From TMED14 sp041158165 (GTDB lineage Bacteria; Bacteroidota; Bacteroidia; Flavobacteriales; Schleiferiaceae), in NCBI GenBank assembly GCA_041158165.1, contig JBEBBW010000009.1, positions 1 to 47,962 of the forward strand: 47,962 bases of DNA. The letters run 5' to 3'. The position numbers and the translations under genes are program-made. Under the pieces are notes generated by a model. The model was given only the letters and a program-made list of their open reading frames with translations. It was not told the DNA's origin and made no database searches. Each line of letters opens with the position of its first letter. Position 1 is the first letter of the stretch. This document shows, piece after piece, positions 40,849-47,962 of this stretch.

Positions 40849-40916
40849 ATTACCACCCCTTAAGTCAGCAACGACTTCTGGCCGACGCGCACTCCCAAGG
40901 TGCGCGTCTCTTTTTT
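40849..40916 (+). ncRNA. Possible small RNA or trailer between SRP RNA and E1 gene
   Basis: About 70 nt with a small hairpin (40862-40877, AAGTC/GACTT) and then a perfect 9-bp terminator ending in six T. An AAGCTTTG sequence (40837-40844) is one change from TAnnTTTG. It may instead be the 3' end of read-through SRP transcripts. No coding content is seen in 40774-40981. Confidence 0.3.
40884..40916 (+). terminator. Strong rho-independent terminator
   Basis: A perfect 9-bp stem (40884-40892 with 40900-40908), 7-nt loop, followed by TCTTTTTT on the plus strand. The only known plus-strand gene upstream is the SRP RNA. Confidence 0.85.
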
Positions 40917-40926
40917 ATAAGGCACT

Positions 40927-40983
40927 CAGCTAACTAGCAAATTAGCTAATCAGCCACCTAGCCAACCAGCCAACCAACCACCT
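40927..40983. repeat. Low-complexity AGC(C)AA-rich repeat, possible copy D
   Basis: Imperfect tandem units of CAGCTAACTAGCAAATTAGC and AGCCAACCAGCCAACCAACC type, directly after the stop codon (TAG, 40982-40984) of the minus-strand E1 gene. It shares AACTAGCAA-like stretches with copies A and B, but the relation is weak. Confidence 0.45.
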
Positions 40984-43318
40984 ACTCCCCCACCAGCTCC
41001 AACACTGCGTCTACGACGTCCTCAGCGCTGGGCTTAGAGAAGTAGTCGCCGTCCGATCCGTAAGCGGGTCGGTGGGCCTTGGCGGTCAGGGTACGGGGCG
41101 CGGCGTCCAGATGGCGGTAGCCGCCCTGAACTTCGAGGATCTGCTGCATGAGGTAGGCTGCAGCTCCGCCCGGAACGTCTTCGTCGACCACCAGCAGGCG
41201 GTTGGTGCGCTTGAGCGACGCCACACAGTCCGCGTTCAAGTCAAACGGCAAAAGGGTCTGCACGTCGACGACTTCGATTGATACGCCGAGGCGCTCGAGT
41301 TCCGCCGCCGCGTCCATGATGACGCGCAGTGTGGAACCGTAGGAAACCACGGTCACGTCGGTTCCCGCGCGAAGGATTTCAGGGCGACCAAGTGGTACCG
41401 TGTAGGTTCCGAGGTTGGTTGGGAGCGGCTCTTTGAGGCGGTATCCGTTCAAGCATTCAATGACCACGGCGGGCTCGTCGGCCTGCAAGAGGGTGGTGTA
41501 CATACCGGCGGCCTGCACCATGTTCCGCGGGGTGCAGAGGTACATTCCGCGCAGCGACCCCAGTAGGAGCTGCATGGGCGAGCCGCTGTGCCACACGCCC
41601 TCGAGGCGGTGTCCGCGGGTGCGCACGATGAGCGGAGCCTTTTGGCCTCCGGCCGAACGCCAACGCACGGTGGCGCAGTCGTCCGAAAGGATTTGCACGG
41701 CGTACAGCAGGTAGTCGAGGTACTGAATCTCCGCAATGGGGCGAAGTCCGCGCATCGCCAATCCTATGCCCTGGCCGGCGATGGTCGCCTCGCGAATTCC
41801 AGTGTCGCTTACGCGGATTTTGCCGAATTCCGCCTGAATTCCTTCGAGGCCTTGGTTGACGTCGCCGATGTGGCCCACGTCCTCGCCAAAAATCATGGTT
41901 TCGGGGTAGCGCGTGAACAGAGCCTTAAAGTTGTCGCGCAAGACGACACGGCCGTCCACGTGGGGGGCGTCGGGAGCAAACTCGGGAGCCACCACGGGCA
42001 CCTGAAGCGCCGTGCCGCTGTGGAGTTGGCTTGCGAAGTCGAGTTCTGCTTGCTTGAGTTGGGTTTCAACCCAGAGCGGAGCTCCTAGGGTGTCAAGTCC
42101 CTCCGACTTGCGGCGCTGGATGGCCTTGCGGACTGCGGCCACCGAGTCGCGGCGAAGCGGCGCCTTGTCGGCTTTTAACGGCGCGGCGAGGTCTTGGGCA
42201 TCGAGTTCTTCAAGCCAGGCCACCGCCTGATCGCGGGTGCGCTTAAGCGGCAGCAAAAAGTCGTCGAAGGCAGCCTTCATGGCGTCGCGGGCTTCGGCGC
42301 GGGCGGCCTCTTCTAAGGCATCGAGGTCTTTGGCCTTGGCGATTTTGTTCGACTCCAAAAAGAGGCGGAACTGTCGGAGGCAGTCAAATTCCTGTTCCCA
42401 TTCGAGGCGCTCTTTGGACTTGTAGCGTTCGTGCGATCCCGAGGTACTATGACCCTGAGGCTGAGTCATTTCGCGCACGTGGAGCAGCACGGGGACGTGC
42501 TCCTCGCGCGCCACGTTTTCGGCCTTCTCAAAGGCGGCGACCAGCTCGGCGTAGTTCCAGCCACGGGCCACGATGATTTCGTAGCCTTTTTCTTCGGGCT
42601 GGCCCTTGGATGCGGCCTGGCGCTGAAAACCCGCGAGGATTTTCGAAATATTTTGCTTGGTGGTCTGGTGCTCGGCGTGCACCGAGATTCCGTATTCGTC
42701 GTCCCAAACCAGCGCTACCATGGGAACCTGGAGCACGCCCGCAGCATTGATGGTCTCCCAAAAAAGTCCTTCAGAAGCCGAGGCGTTGCCGATGGTACCC
42801 CAGGCAACCTCTGCGCCGTTGCGGCTGAATCCGTTGTTCACGTTTTGGGCGCGGTAGACCTTGGAGGCCTGCGCCAAACCCAAGAGGCGCGGCATTTGTC
42901 CGCCCGTAGGCGAAATGTCGGCCGAAACGTTTTTATGGTCCACTAAACGCTTCCACGTTCCGTCGGTGTTGAGCGTGCGCGTCGCGAAGTGGCCGTTCAT
43001 CTGGCGTCCTGCGCTGCTCGGCTCGCGGTCCACGTCGGTGTCGGCGTAGAGCGAAGCAAAAAACTGCTGCGGCGTCAGGGCCCCAATAGCCATCATAAAC
43101 GTTTGATCTCGGTAGTAGCCGCTGCGGAAGTCACCGTCGCGGAAGACCCGTGCCCACGCAAGCTGGGCGAGCTCTTTGCCGTCGCCAAAAATGCCAAACT
43201 TGGCCTTGCCGGTGAGGACCTCCTTGCGGCCGAGCAGCGAGCATTCGCGGCTCAGAATTCCGAGGCGGTAATCGCGCAGGAGTTCGGTGGAAAAATCAGA
43301 AGCGGATTGGGGTTGCAT
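40982..43318 (-). CDS. 2-oxoacid dehydrogenase E1, alpha and beta subunits fused
   Basis: 778 residues. The first half is the E1 alpha part with the thiamine-diphosphate region WGTIGNASASEGLFWETINAAGVLQVPMVALVWDDEYGIS, a variant of GDGxxxEGxxxExxNxA. The second half (about 445 onward) is the E1 beta part: MIFGEDVGHIGDVNQGLEGIQAEFG, TGIREATIAGQGIGLAMRGLRPIAEIQYLDYLLYA, and EVVDVQTLLPFD...RLLVVDED. It decarboxylates pyruvate or branched-chain 2-oxoacids and passes the acyl group to E2 lipoyl. E2 and E3 are not in the window. Fused E1 proteins of this type are common in Bacteroidota. The promoter box TATTTTTG ends 4 nt before the ATG. Confidence 0.93.
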   Translation of the reverse strand: MQPQSASDFSTELLRDYRLGILSRECSLLGRKEVLTGKAKFGIFGDGKELAQLAWARVFRDGDFRSGYYRDQTFMMAIGALTPQQFFASLYADTDVDREPSSAGRQMNGHFATRTLNTDGTWKRLVDHKNVSADISPTGGQMPRLLGLAQASKVYRAQNVNNGFSRNGAEVAWGTIGNASASEGLFWETINAAGVLQVPMVALVWDDEYGISVHAEHQTTKQNISKILAGFQRQAASKGQPEEKGYEIIVARGWNYAELVAAFEKAENVAREEHVPVLLHVREMTQPQGHSTSGSHERYKSKERLEWEQEFDCLRQFRLFLESNKIAKAKDLDALEEAARAEARDAMKAAFDDFLLPLKRTRDQAVAWLEELDAQDLAAPLKADKAPLRRDSVAAVRKAIQRRKSEGLDTLGAPLWVETQLKQAELDFASQLHSGTALQVPVVAPEFAPDAPHVDGRVVLRDNFKALFTRYPETMIFGEDVGHIGDVNQGLEGIQAEFGKIRVSDTGIREATIAGQGIGLAMRGLRPIAEIQYLDYLLYAVQILSDDCATVRWRSAGGQKAPLIVRTRGHRLEGVWHSGSPMQLLLGSLRGMYLCTPRNMVQAAGMYTTLLQADEPAVVIECLNGYRLKEPLPTNLGTYTVPLGRPEILRAGTDVTVVSYGSTLRVIMDAAAELERLGVSIEVVDVQTLLPFDLNADCVASLKRTNRLLVVDEDVPGGAAAYLMQQILEVQGGYRHLDAAPRTLTAKAHRPAYGSDGDYFSKPSAEDVVDAVLELVGE

Positions 43319-43322
43319 ACCA

Positions 43323-43330
43323 CAAAAATA
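43323..43330 (-). promoter_or_regulatory. Promoter -7 box of the E1 gene
   Basis: Minus-strand TATTTTTG, an exact TAnnTTTG match, ends 4 nt before the ATG at 43318. Confidence 0.55.
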
Positions 43331-43374
43331 GCCCGACCTTTGGGCGGACTAAAACCGTTACCCTGATTATTGCC

Positions 43375-44031
43375 ATGAAATTTTTCATCGACACCGCAAA
43401 CCTGGCCGAAATCAAAGAAGCCCACGACATGGGAATCCTTGATGGCGTTACGACGAACCCCTCTCTGATGGCCAAAGAAGGCATTTCAGGAACCGACAAC
43501 ATTCTCAAGCACTACAAAGCCATTTGTGGCATTGTCGACGGCGACGTAAGTGCCGAAGTCATCTCAACCGACTTCGCAGGCATGGTGCGCGAGGGCGAAT
43601 TGCTCGCTGAAATCGACCCTAAAATTGTGGTGAAGATTCCGATGATTAAAGACGGCGTCAAGGCCATTCGCTACTTCAGCGACCGCGGAATCAAAACCAA
43701 CTGCACGCTGGTATTCAGCGCTGGCCAAGCCCTTTTGGCCGCCAAGGCCGGCGCGACCTACGTATCGCCGTTTATCGGACGCCTCGACGACATTTCGACC
43801 GACGGCCTCGGACTCATCGAGACGATTCGCGTGATTTTTGACAACTACGGGTACGAGACCCAAATCCTCGCAGCCAGCGTTCGCCACCCGATGCATGTGA
43901 TCGAGTGCGCCACCATTGGTGCCGACGTGATGACGGGCCCGCTCAGCGCCATTACTGCGCTGCTGAAGCACCCGCTGACCGACATCGGCCTTGAGAAGTT
44001 CTTAGAAGATCACCGCAAGGCCAACTCCTGA
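43375..44031 (+). CDS. tal: Transaldolase (TalC/short type)
   Basis: 218 residues of the short transaldolase/fructose-6-phosphate aldolase family. MKFFIDTANLAEIKEAHDMGILDGVTTNPSLMAKEG opens it, the Schiff-base lysine is K87 in VVKIPM, and the GRLDD motif lies at FIGRLDDISTDG. The DVSAEV segment has Glu (E61) where fructose-6-phosphate aldolases have Gln, so transaldolase activity (pentose phosphate pathway) is favoured. Cytoplasmic. Its last 22 nt overlap the convergent menE gene. Confidence 0.93.
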   Translation: MKFFIDTANLAEIKEAHDMGILDGVTTNPSLMAKEGISGTDNILKHYKAICGIVDGDVSAEVISTDFAGMVREGELLAEIDPKIVVKIPMIKDGVKAIRYFSDRGIKTNCTLVFSAGQALLAAKAGATYVSPFIGRLDDISTDGLGLIETIRVIFDNYGYETQILAASVRHPMHVIECATIGADVMTGPLSAITALLKHPLTDIGLEKFLEDHRKANS

Positions 44032-45038
44032 GCCGCCCAGCGCGCCACGGCCTGACGGTCGGGCTTGCCACTGGCTAAATAAGGTATCGCGTGCTGCAGC
44101 ACGTGCTTGGGGCGCTGCCAATTCGGCAGCGCTTCCCATTTCTGGGCAATGCTAGCGAGGTCCACGCCGGGGGCTCCCACCCAAACCAGGGCCTGGCCCC
44201 ACTCCGTGCTCGGGACACCCACCGCGACGCCTTCGGCGCCGCTGGCCGCTTCGACTACCTCGGGAAAAATCTTTTTACCGCCGCTCACGACGGCACCATC
44301 AAGGCGTCCGAGCCACTCAAATTCATTAGTTGACAGCACCTTGGCAGCATCGGTCGTAACCAAGCCTCGAACTCCACGCGACGGATCGTCAACGACCAAT
44401 GCCTCACCCTTTTGGGCAAAAAGCACCCCAGGAAGACCGCGGTACGTTCGCCCCTTGCCGATTTGGCGCAGCGCCACGTGGCTAAGGGTCTCGGTCATTC
44501 CGTACCCATGGAACACCGGGCGCGGCCAACTGGCTAGCCGCGCTTCGAGCTCGGGACGCACGTCGGCACCGCCAAGCAGCGTGCATCGGTAGTCCTTCGG
44601 ATTGAAGCTGGGATCGGACGCGAGCGCCGCAGCCTGCTCCGGGACCAACGCCACAAAATCGTAGCGCACCCCAGCTCGGGTGGCCGGTCGGCGCTCCACG
44701 GGCAGCACATCTAGGCGAAGTCCTGCGACCAGGGCGCGCACCACCATCATGAATCCTCCGGCGGTCGTGGCAGCCAACAGCAGCGGACTGCGCTGGCCTT
44801 CGCGAAGATCAAAGGCGGCGATGGTGGCTTGGGCACTGGCCACAATGTGGGCGCGCTGCAGCACAAGTTCCTTAGGTGCCCCCGTACTTCCGCTGGTGTG
44901 CAGCGTCCACGTCGGGGCGTCGGATTGCCACCAGTCCACGACGGCCTGTACTTCGCGGCGACGCGACGCCGAGCAGGCGGCACTGAACTCAATCTCCGCC
45001 TTGGGAGCGCGCAGTTTGGGTGGACGACCTCGGCTCAC
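44010..45038 (-). CDS. menE: o-Succinylbenzoate-CoA ligase MenE
   Basis: 342 residues from a GTG at 45038 that overlaps the menC stop (GTGA); the longer open frame lies inside menC. Adenylate-forming family: the P-loop-like WTLHTSGSTGAPKELVLQR (about residues 45-63), HGYGMTETLSHVALR, and the hinge with GRLDGAVVSGGKKIFPEVVEAA; the C-terminal lysine is in LASGKPDRQAVAR. Short MenE of this kind is usual in Bacteroidota. It activates o-succinylbenzoate with ATP and CoA for MenB. Last gene of the men operon; overlaps the transaldolase gene by 22 nt. Confidence 0.92.
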   Translation of the reverse strand: MSRGRPPKLRAPKAEIEFSAACSASRRREVQAVVDWWQSDAPTWTLHTSGSTGAPKELVLQRAHIVASAQATIAAFDLREGQRSPLLLAATTAGGFMMVVRALVAGLRLDVLPVERRPATRAGVRYDFVALVPEQAAALASDPSFNPKDYRCTLLGGADVRPELEARLASWPRPVFHGYGMTETLSHVALRQIGKGRTYRGLPGVLFAQKGEALVVDDPSRGVRGLVTTDAAKVLSTNEFEWLGRLDGAVVSGGKKIFPEVVEAASGAEGVAVGVPSTEWGQALVWVGAPGVDLASIAQKWEALPNWQRPKHVLQHAIPYLASGKPDRQAVARWAAQELALR

Positions 45039-46102
45039 TTCATCCAGAGTTGGCCCGAGCGCACTTCGGTGCGCGGCGGGAGGTTGTTGGTGTACAGCGA
45101 TCCCGTTCCGAAGCCTTGGTAGCCCTCTAGGCCGGGCAAGGTTGACGCCCACTGGGCTATGGCACCGAGCCCTACGCTTCCTTCGAGGGCCGACGTAATC
45201 CACCATTTAATGCCTCGGGCTTCGGCGCGGCGAATCCAATCTTCACTTGAAGCTATGCCACCCAAAAGACTGGGCTTCAATACAATGTACTGTGGTTTAA
45301 CCTCGTCCAAGAGCGCGTCGCGTTCAGCGGCTTCGTGCAGCCCAATGAGGCTTTCGTCCAGCGCCACCGGCAGGGTTCCGCTCGCCGCAGCCGCCCTTAG
45401 TCCGTCGCGGTTCGAAGCGGCACAGGGCTGTTCCATGCTGTGCAGGTTGAATTCGCGCAGGCGCTCCATGCGCTCGAGGGCAAGGTCCGCCGACCACGCT
45501 CCGTTCGCGTCCACGCGCAGCTCGAGCTGGGCATCCAATCCGCGGTTGTGGCGCAGCACGTCGCATTCCGCGTCAAAATCGAGGGCTCCGACCTTCATTT
45601 TCAGGCAGCGAAACCCCTCGGTAAGGCGCGCCTCGGACTGGTCGTGGAGGTAGCACGACGACCCCATCCACAGCAAACCGTTAATCGGGATTCCCGCTTC
45701 GCCGCGGGCAAAGGGCGTAGTGGCGTGCCGGGTTCCGTCGCCGCCGCGGGCGCGGTCTGCCCAGCTGCGCAGGGCTTGCTCGGCCGCAAAGACGAAGGAC
45801 GGCCATTCTTGCCAGGCCTGAGACCAGGCGGGATCCAAGGCCCCGACCGAGGCCCAATCGGCCCACGTGGCCTCACCCAGCGCTTCGAGTGCCCGGCAAA
45901 ACCCGTGCAGCTGCGGCTCGTAGTCGGGGCGGTCGTCGACCGAAAGCCCAGGAAGCAGTCCGCACTCGCCTTGTCCGCGAAGGCCTTGGGCATCCACATC
46001 AAGAAAATAGGCGGGTTTGGCGGTAAGGATTCCGCGCGAGGTGCCCGCAGGAGTTTTAAACGTGTAGGAATACGACCAAAAACTCGCCTTCACGGTGTGC
46101 AA
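45035..46102 (-). CDS. menC: o-Succinylbenzoate synthase MenC
   Basis: 355 residues of the enolase superfamily (muconate-lactonising-like). The lysine pair K168/K170 (CLKMK), metal ligands D198 (LRVDANGAW), E224 (MEQP) and D249 (ALDES), and K276 (IVLKPSLLGG) are all present. It dehydrates SHCHC to o-succinylbenzoate. It starts 3 nt after menA, and menE overlaps its end by 4 nt. Confidence 0.93.
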   Translation of the reverse strand: MHTVKASFWSYSYTFKTPAGTSRGILTAKPAYFLDVDAQGLRGQGECGLLPGLSVDDRPDYEPQLHGFCRALEALGEATWADWASVGALDPAWSQAWQEWPSFVFAAEQALRSWADRARGGDGTRHATTPFARGEAGIPINGLLWMGSSCYLHDQSEARLTEGFRCLKMKVGALDFDAECDVLRHNRGLDAQLELRVDANGAWSADLALERMERLREFNLHSMEQPCAASNRDGLRAAAASGTLPVALDESLIGLHEAAERDALLDEVKPQYIVLKPSLLGGIASSEDWIRRAEARGIKWWITSALEGSVGLGAIAQWASTLPGLEGYQGFGTGSLYTNNLPPRTEVRSGQLWMK

Positions 46103-46105
46103 CGG

Positions 46106-47038
46106 TTAAAACAAGGGTTTGCTGCACTCGTTGGCGTCAATGAGCAGTCCGTAGCCCATCAAAAGCGCAAAAAGCACGGTCTGCAGCGCCAGCGGCTTGA
46201 GCAGCTTGTCGAATTCGGCTGGGGTTTTCGCCTTCCAGCCCTTCACGGCGGTTTCGGCCATGATCGGAAGCGTGGCCGCAAAAAGAAAACTGCGGCTGCA
46301 GGTCACCGGGGCCTGCAAAAAGATGAACATGACCGCGGCCAGCCAGCCGTGGAACAGGAGCAGTACTTGGTAGAGCTTGGCCATGCCCAGCCCCATTTGG
46401 CCCGCCAAGGTGTTCTTGCCCGCCAACCGGTCGGTCTCTAGGTCGCGCATGTTGTTGAGGTTCAGCACTCCGGCCGCGAAGAGCCCGATAGCCAAGCCCG
46501 GCAGCAGCATCAACCAATCCCAGGTCTGGGTTTGCAAGAAGTAGGCGCCCGCCACCCCGACCGGGCCAAAAAAGACGATGACAAACACGTCGCCAAGGCC
46601 GCGGTAGCCGTAGGCCGCCCGACCCAGCGTGTAGCCGCGGGCGCTCCAAATGGCGGCGGCTCCCAAAGCGAGGTAGCCCATGAGGTAGCCCGGAGCCATG
46701 CCGCGCGTTCCCCACCAGGACGTGGCTGCGGTCAGCACTGCGGCCAACAGCGTTAGCATGTTCACGGCGCGCTTCACCGACGCGGCGCTCAGGGCTCCGC
46801 TCGCCACCGCACGGCGTTCCGCACCCTCGGCGCGGTGTTGGTCGGCACCCCGAAGGCTGTCGCCCAGATCGTTGGCGAGGTTCGATAGAATTTGGTAGGC
46901 CGTGGCGGTCAGCGCCGTCAGCGCCAGCAGCACCCCGTCGAAGTAGCCCCGGTCGGCGGCGAGCAGGGTTCCGAGCGCTATGGTCGCAAGGGCAAGCGGC
47001 AAGGTGCGCGGACGCAGCGCGCCGATCCAGGCCTTCAT
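46106..47038 (-). CDS. menA: 1,4-Dihydroxy-2-naphthoate polyprenyltransferase MenA
   Basis: 310 residues from 47038; the open frame further upstream overlaps menB. UbiA family with about 9 membrane helices. The Asp-rich motifs are LSNLANDLGDSLRGAD (N56, D57, D60) and NNMRDLETDRLAGKNTLAG. It attaches a polyprenyl chain to DHNA in the inner membrane. The start ATG overlaps menB's stop by 1 nt (TGATG). Confidence 0.93.
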   Translation of the reverse strand: MKAWIGALRPRTLPLALATIALGTLLAADRGYFDGVLLALTALTATAYQILSNLANDLGDSLRGADQHRAEGAERRAVASGALSAASVKRAVNMLTLLAAVLTAATSWWGTRGMAPGYLMGYLALGAAAIWSARGYTLGRAAYGYRGLGDVFVIVFFGPVGVAGAYFLQTQTWDWLMLLPGLAIGLFAAGVLNLNNMRDLETDRLAGKNTLAGQMGLGMAKLYQVLLLFHGWLAAVMFIFLQAPVTCSRSFLFAATLPIMAETAVKGWKAKTPAEFDKLLKPLALQTVLFALLMGYGLLIDANECSKPLF

Positions 47039-47859
47039 CACGGGAAGATCGGGAACTGTCCGAAGTTCGGGTCGCGCTTTTCCAAGAACGCCTTTTTGCC
47101 CTCCTGGGCCTCGTCCATCAGGTAGTACATCAGCGTGGCGTCGCCCGCAAACTCCATCAGGCCGCGCTGGCCGTCGAGTTCGGCATTCAGACCGCGTTTG
47201 ATCATGCGCAGGGCCATCGGCGAACGCATCATCATCATTTTGCACCACTCTACGACGGTGTCTTCGAGCTGCGCGAGCGGAACCACTTTATTCACCATAC
47301 CCATGTCAAATGCTTCTTGGGCGGTGTATTGCTGGCACAAAAACCAAATCTCTCGGGCCCTCTTTTGGCCCACGTGGCGCGCGAGGTAGCTCGAGCCGAA
47401 TCCGGCGTCAAAGCTGCCCACTTTGGGGCCCGTCTGGCCAAACTTGGCGTTATCGCTGGCCACCGTCAGGTCGCACACTACGTGAAGCACGTGCCCGCCG
47501 CCAATGGCGTAGCCGTTGACCATGGCCACTACCGGCTTCGGAATCTCGCGGATGCGCTTGTGCAGGTCCAGCACGTTGAGGCGCGGAACGCCGTCTTCGC
47601 CGACGTAGCCCCCTACTCCTTTGACGTTTTGGTCTCCGCCGCTGCAGAATGCCTTATCGCCTTCGCCCGTGAGCACGACGACGCGGATGTCGCTGCGCTC
47701 GCGGCACACGTCAAACGCTTCAATCATTTGGATGTTGGTCTCCGGCCGAAAGGCATTGTAAACCTGCGGGCGGTTGATGGTAATCTTCGCAATGCCTTCG
47801 AAGAATTCAAATCGGATGTCGGAATATTCCTTAATCGGGGTCCAAGTGCGCTGTGCCAT
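47038..47859 (-). CDS. menB: 1,4-Dihydroxy-2-naphthoyl-CoA synthase MenB
   Basis: 273 residues starting at 47859 (MAQRTWTPIKEYSDIRFEFFEGIAKITINRPQVYNAFRPETNIQM). The crotonase fold carries CSGGDQNVKG, VNGYAIGGGHVLHVVCDLTVAS, and FGQTGPKVGSFDAGFGSSYLARHVGQKRAREIW, all characteristic of MenB. The last part MLRDPNFGQFPIF-like ends KRDPNFGQFPIFP. It closes the second ring of naphthoate. The ATG is preceded by a TAATTTTG box 8 nt upstream, which overlaps the stop codon of the preceding gene (menD). Confidence 0.95.
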   Translation of the reverse strand: MAQRTWTPIKEYSDIRFEFFEGIAKITINRPQVYNAFRPETNIQMIEAFDVCRERSDIRVVVLTGEGDKAFCSGGDQNVKGVGGYVGEDGVPRLNVLDLHKRIREIPKPVVAMVNGYAIGGGHVLHVVCDLTVASDNAKFGQTGPKVGSFDAGFGSSYLARHVGQKRAREIWFLCQQYTAQEAFDMGMVNKVVPLAQLEDTVVEWCKMMMMRSPMALRMIKRGLNAELDGQRGLMEFAGDATLMYYLMDEAQEGKKAFLEKRDPNFGQFPIFP

Positions 47860-47867
47860 AATGGGGT

Positions 47868-47875
47868 CAAAATTA
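47868..47875 (-). promoter_or_regulatory. Possible internal promoter -7 box of menB
   Basis: Minus-strand TAATTTTG, an exact TAnnTTTG match; its first three bases are the stop codon of the upstream menD-like gene. Box ends 8 nt before the menB ATG. Confidence 0.4.
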
Positions 47876-47962
47876 GGCGCCAAAACGGCCCTTCCAGGCA
47901 CGTTCCGACGCGTCGGGGTCGGTATATACTTCAAACACCGCCGGGGCGGAATCGTTTAAAAA
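47873..47962 (-). CDS. menD: 3' end of a gene upstream of menB, probably menD (partial)
   Basis: An open frame enters at the window end and stops at 47873. Its last 29 residues contain PAVFEVYTDPDASERAWKGRF, like the C-terminal strand and tail (L/V-x-EVxTD) of MenD, the SEPHCHC synthase. The gene is too short here to be certain; the assignment rests on this tail and on the men gene order that follows (menB-menA-menC-menE). Confidence 0.55.
   Translation of the reverse strand, partial: FLNDSAPAVFEVYTDPDASERAWKGRFGA

Noticed and set aside
40638..40856. N-terminal extension of the endonuclease I protein, with a LNPTRAELFELR stretch recalling V-ATPase subunit D
   Set aside because: The extension would be translated through the antisense of the SRP RNA; the signal peptide at 40637 is the real start and the short resemblance is chance.
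40927..40983. CRISPR or true tandem array
   Set aside because: Units are short, imperfect and without spacers of constant length; it is low-complexity sequence.

Overview
The window is GC-rich by eye and reads as chromosomal DNA of a member of the Bacteroidota. The evidence is a secreted giant with a C-terminal type IX secretion (T9SS) sorting domain, a TonB receptor paired with a DUF4249 lipoprotein, DUF5916, DUF4199, DUF6695 and GWxTD-domain proteins, a fused E1 alpha/beta 2-oxoacid dehydrogenase, a menaquinone operon, and repeated TAnnTTTG promoter boxes of the Bacteroidota type. I saw no insertion sequence, prophage, CRISPR array or rRNA. A finer taxonomic placement is not possible from the sequence alone.

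Layout. 1-2.4 kb: 3' part of an NlpC/P60 peptidase gene, an MFS transporter and a convergent small lipoprotein. 2.4-6.8 kb: selenium and arsenic genes. These are mnmH/selU and selD (selenophosphate for 2-selenouridine in tRNA), then arsR-arsC-acr3-osmC. 6.9-13.3 kb: one gene for a 2127-residue surface or secreted protein. It has two beta-helix modules, two Fn3 domains, a PKD domain and a T9SS tail, and its N- and C-terminal parts carry copies of the same domain. 13.4-17.1 kb (minus strand): a tightly overlapping three-gene operon. It encodes a DUF6695 protein, a fold-type I PLP enzyme and a fold-type III PLP decarboxylase-like enzyme. This is the best candidate for an undescribed pathway. 17.2-20.8 kb: sulfide detoxification by sulfide:quinone reductase, a TauE/SafE exporter and a persulfide-dioxygenase-like MBL protein with two rhodanese domains. 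20.9-28.9 kb: a TonB receptor/DUF4249 pair diverging from a second TonB receptor and a DUF5916 protein.

28.9-32.3 kb: DsbA/FrnE-like protein, DODA-type dioxygenase, SRPBCC protein and a GT-C-like membrane protein. 32.3-32.6 kb: a nested inverted repeat, a minus-strand terminator and tRNA-Ser(UGA). 32.6-40.6 kb: GWxTD protein, GT2 glycosyltransferase, xerD, aroQ, two more GT2 enzymes, DUF4199 and a secreted endonuclease I. 40.7-40.9 kb: small SRP RNA and a strong downstream terminator. 41-44 kb: fused E1 and transaldolase. 44-48 kb (minus strand): menD(3' end)-menB-menA-menC-menE.

Two features run through the window. Many genes have a TAnnTTTG-like box ending only 4-5 nt before the start codon. 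The tRNA-Ser and SRP RNA 5' ends lie at the same distance from their boxes, so leaderless or nearly leaderless mRNAs are likely. A family of short TAGTTGC/GCAACTA-containing repeats sits at gene 3' ends and supplies or adjoins stop codons. The first half of the window (Se, As, sulfide) gives an impression of chalcogen and metalloid handling, although the individual modules are known ones.
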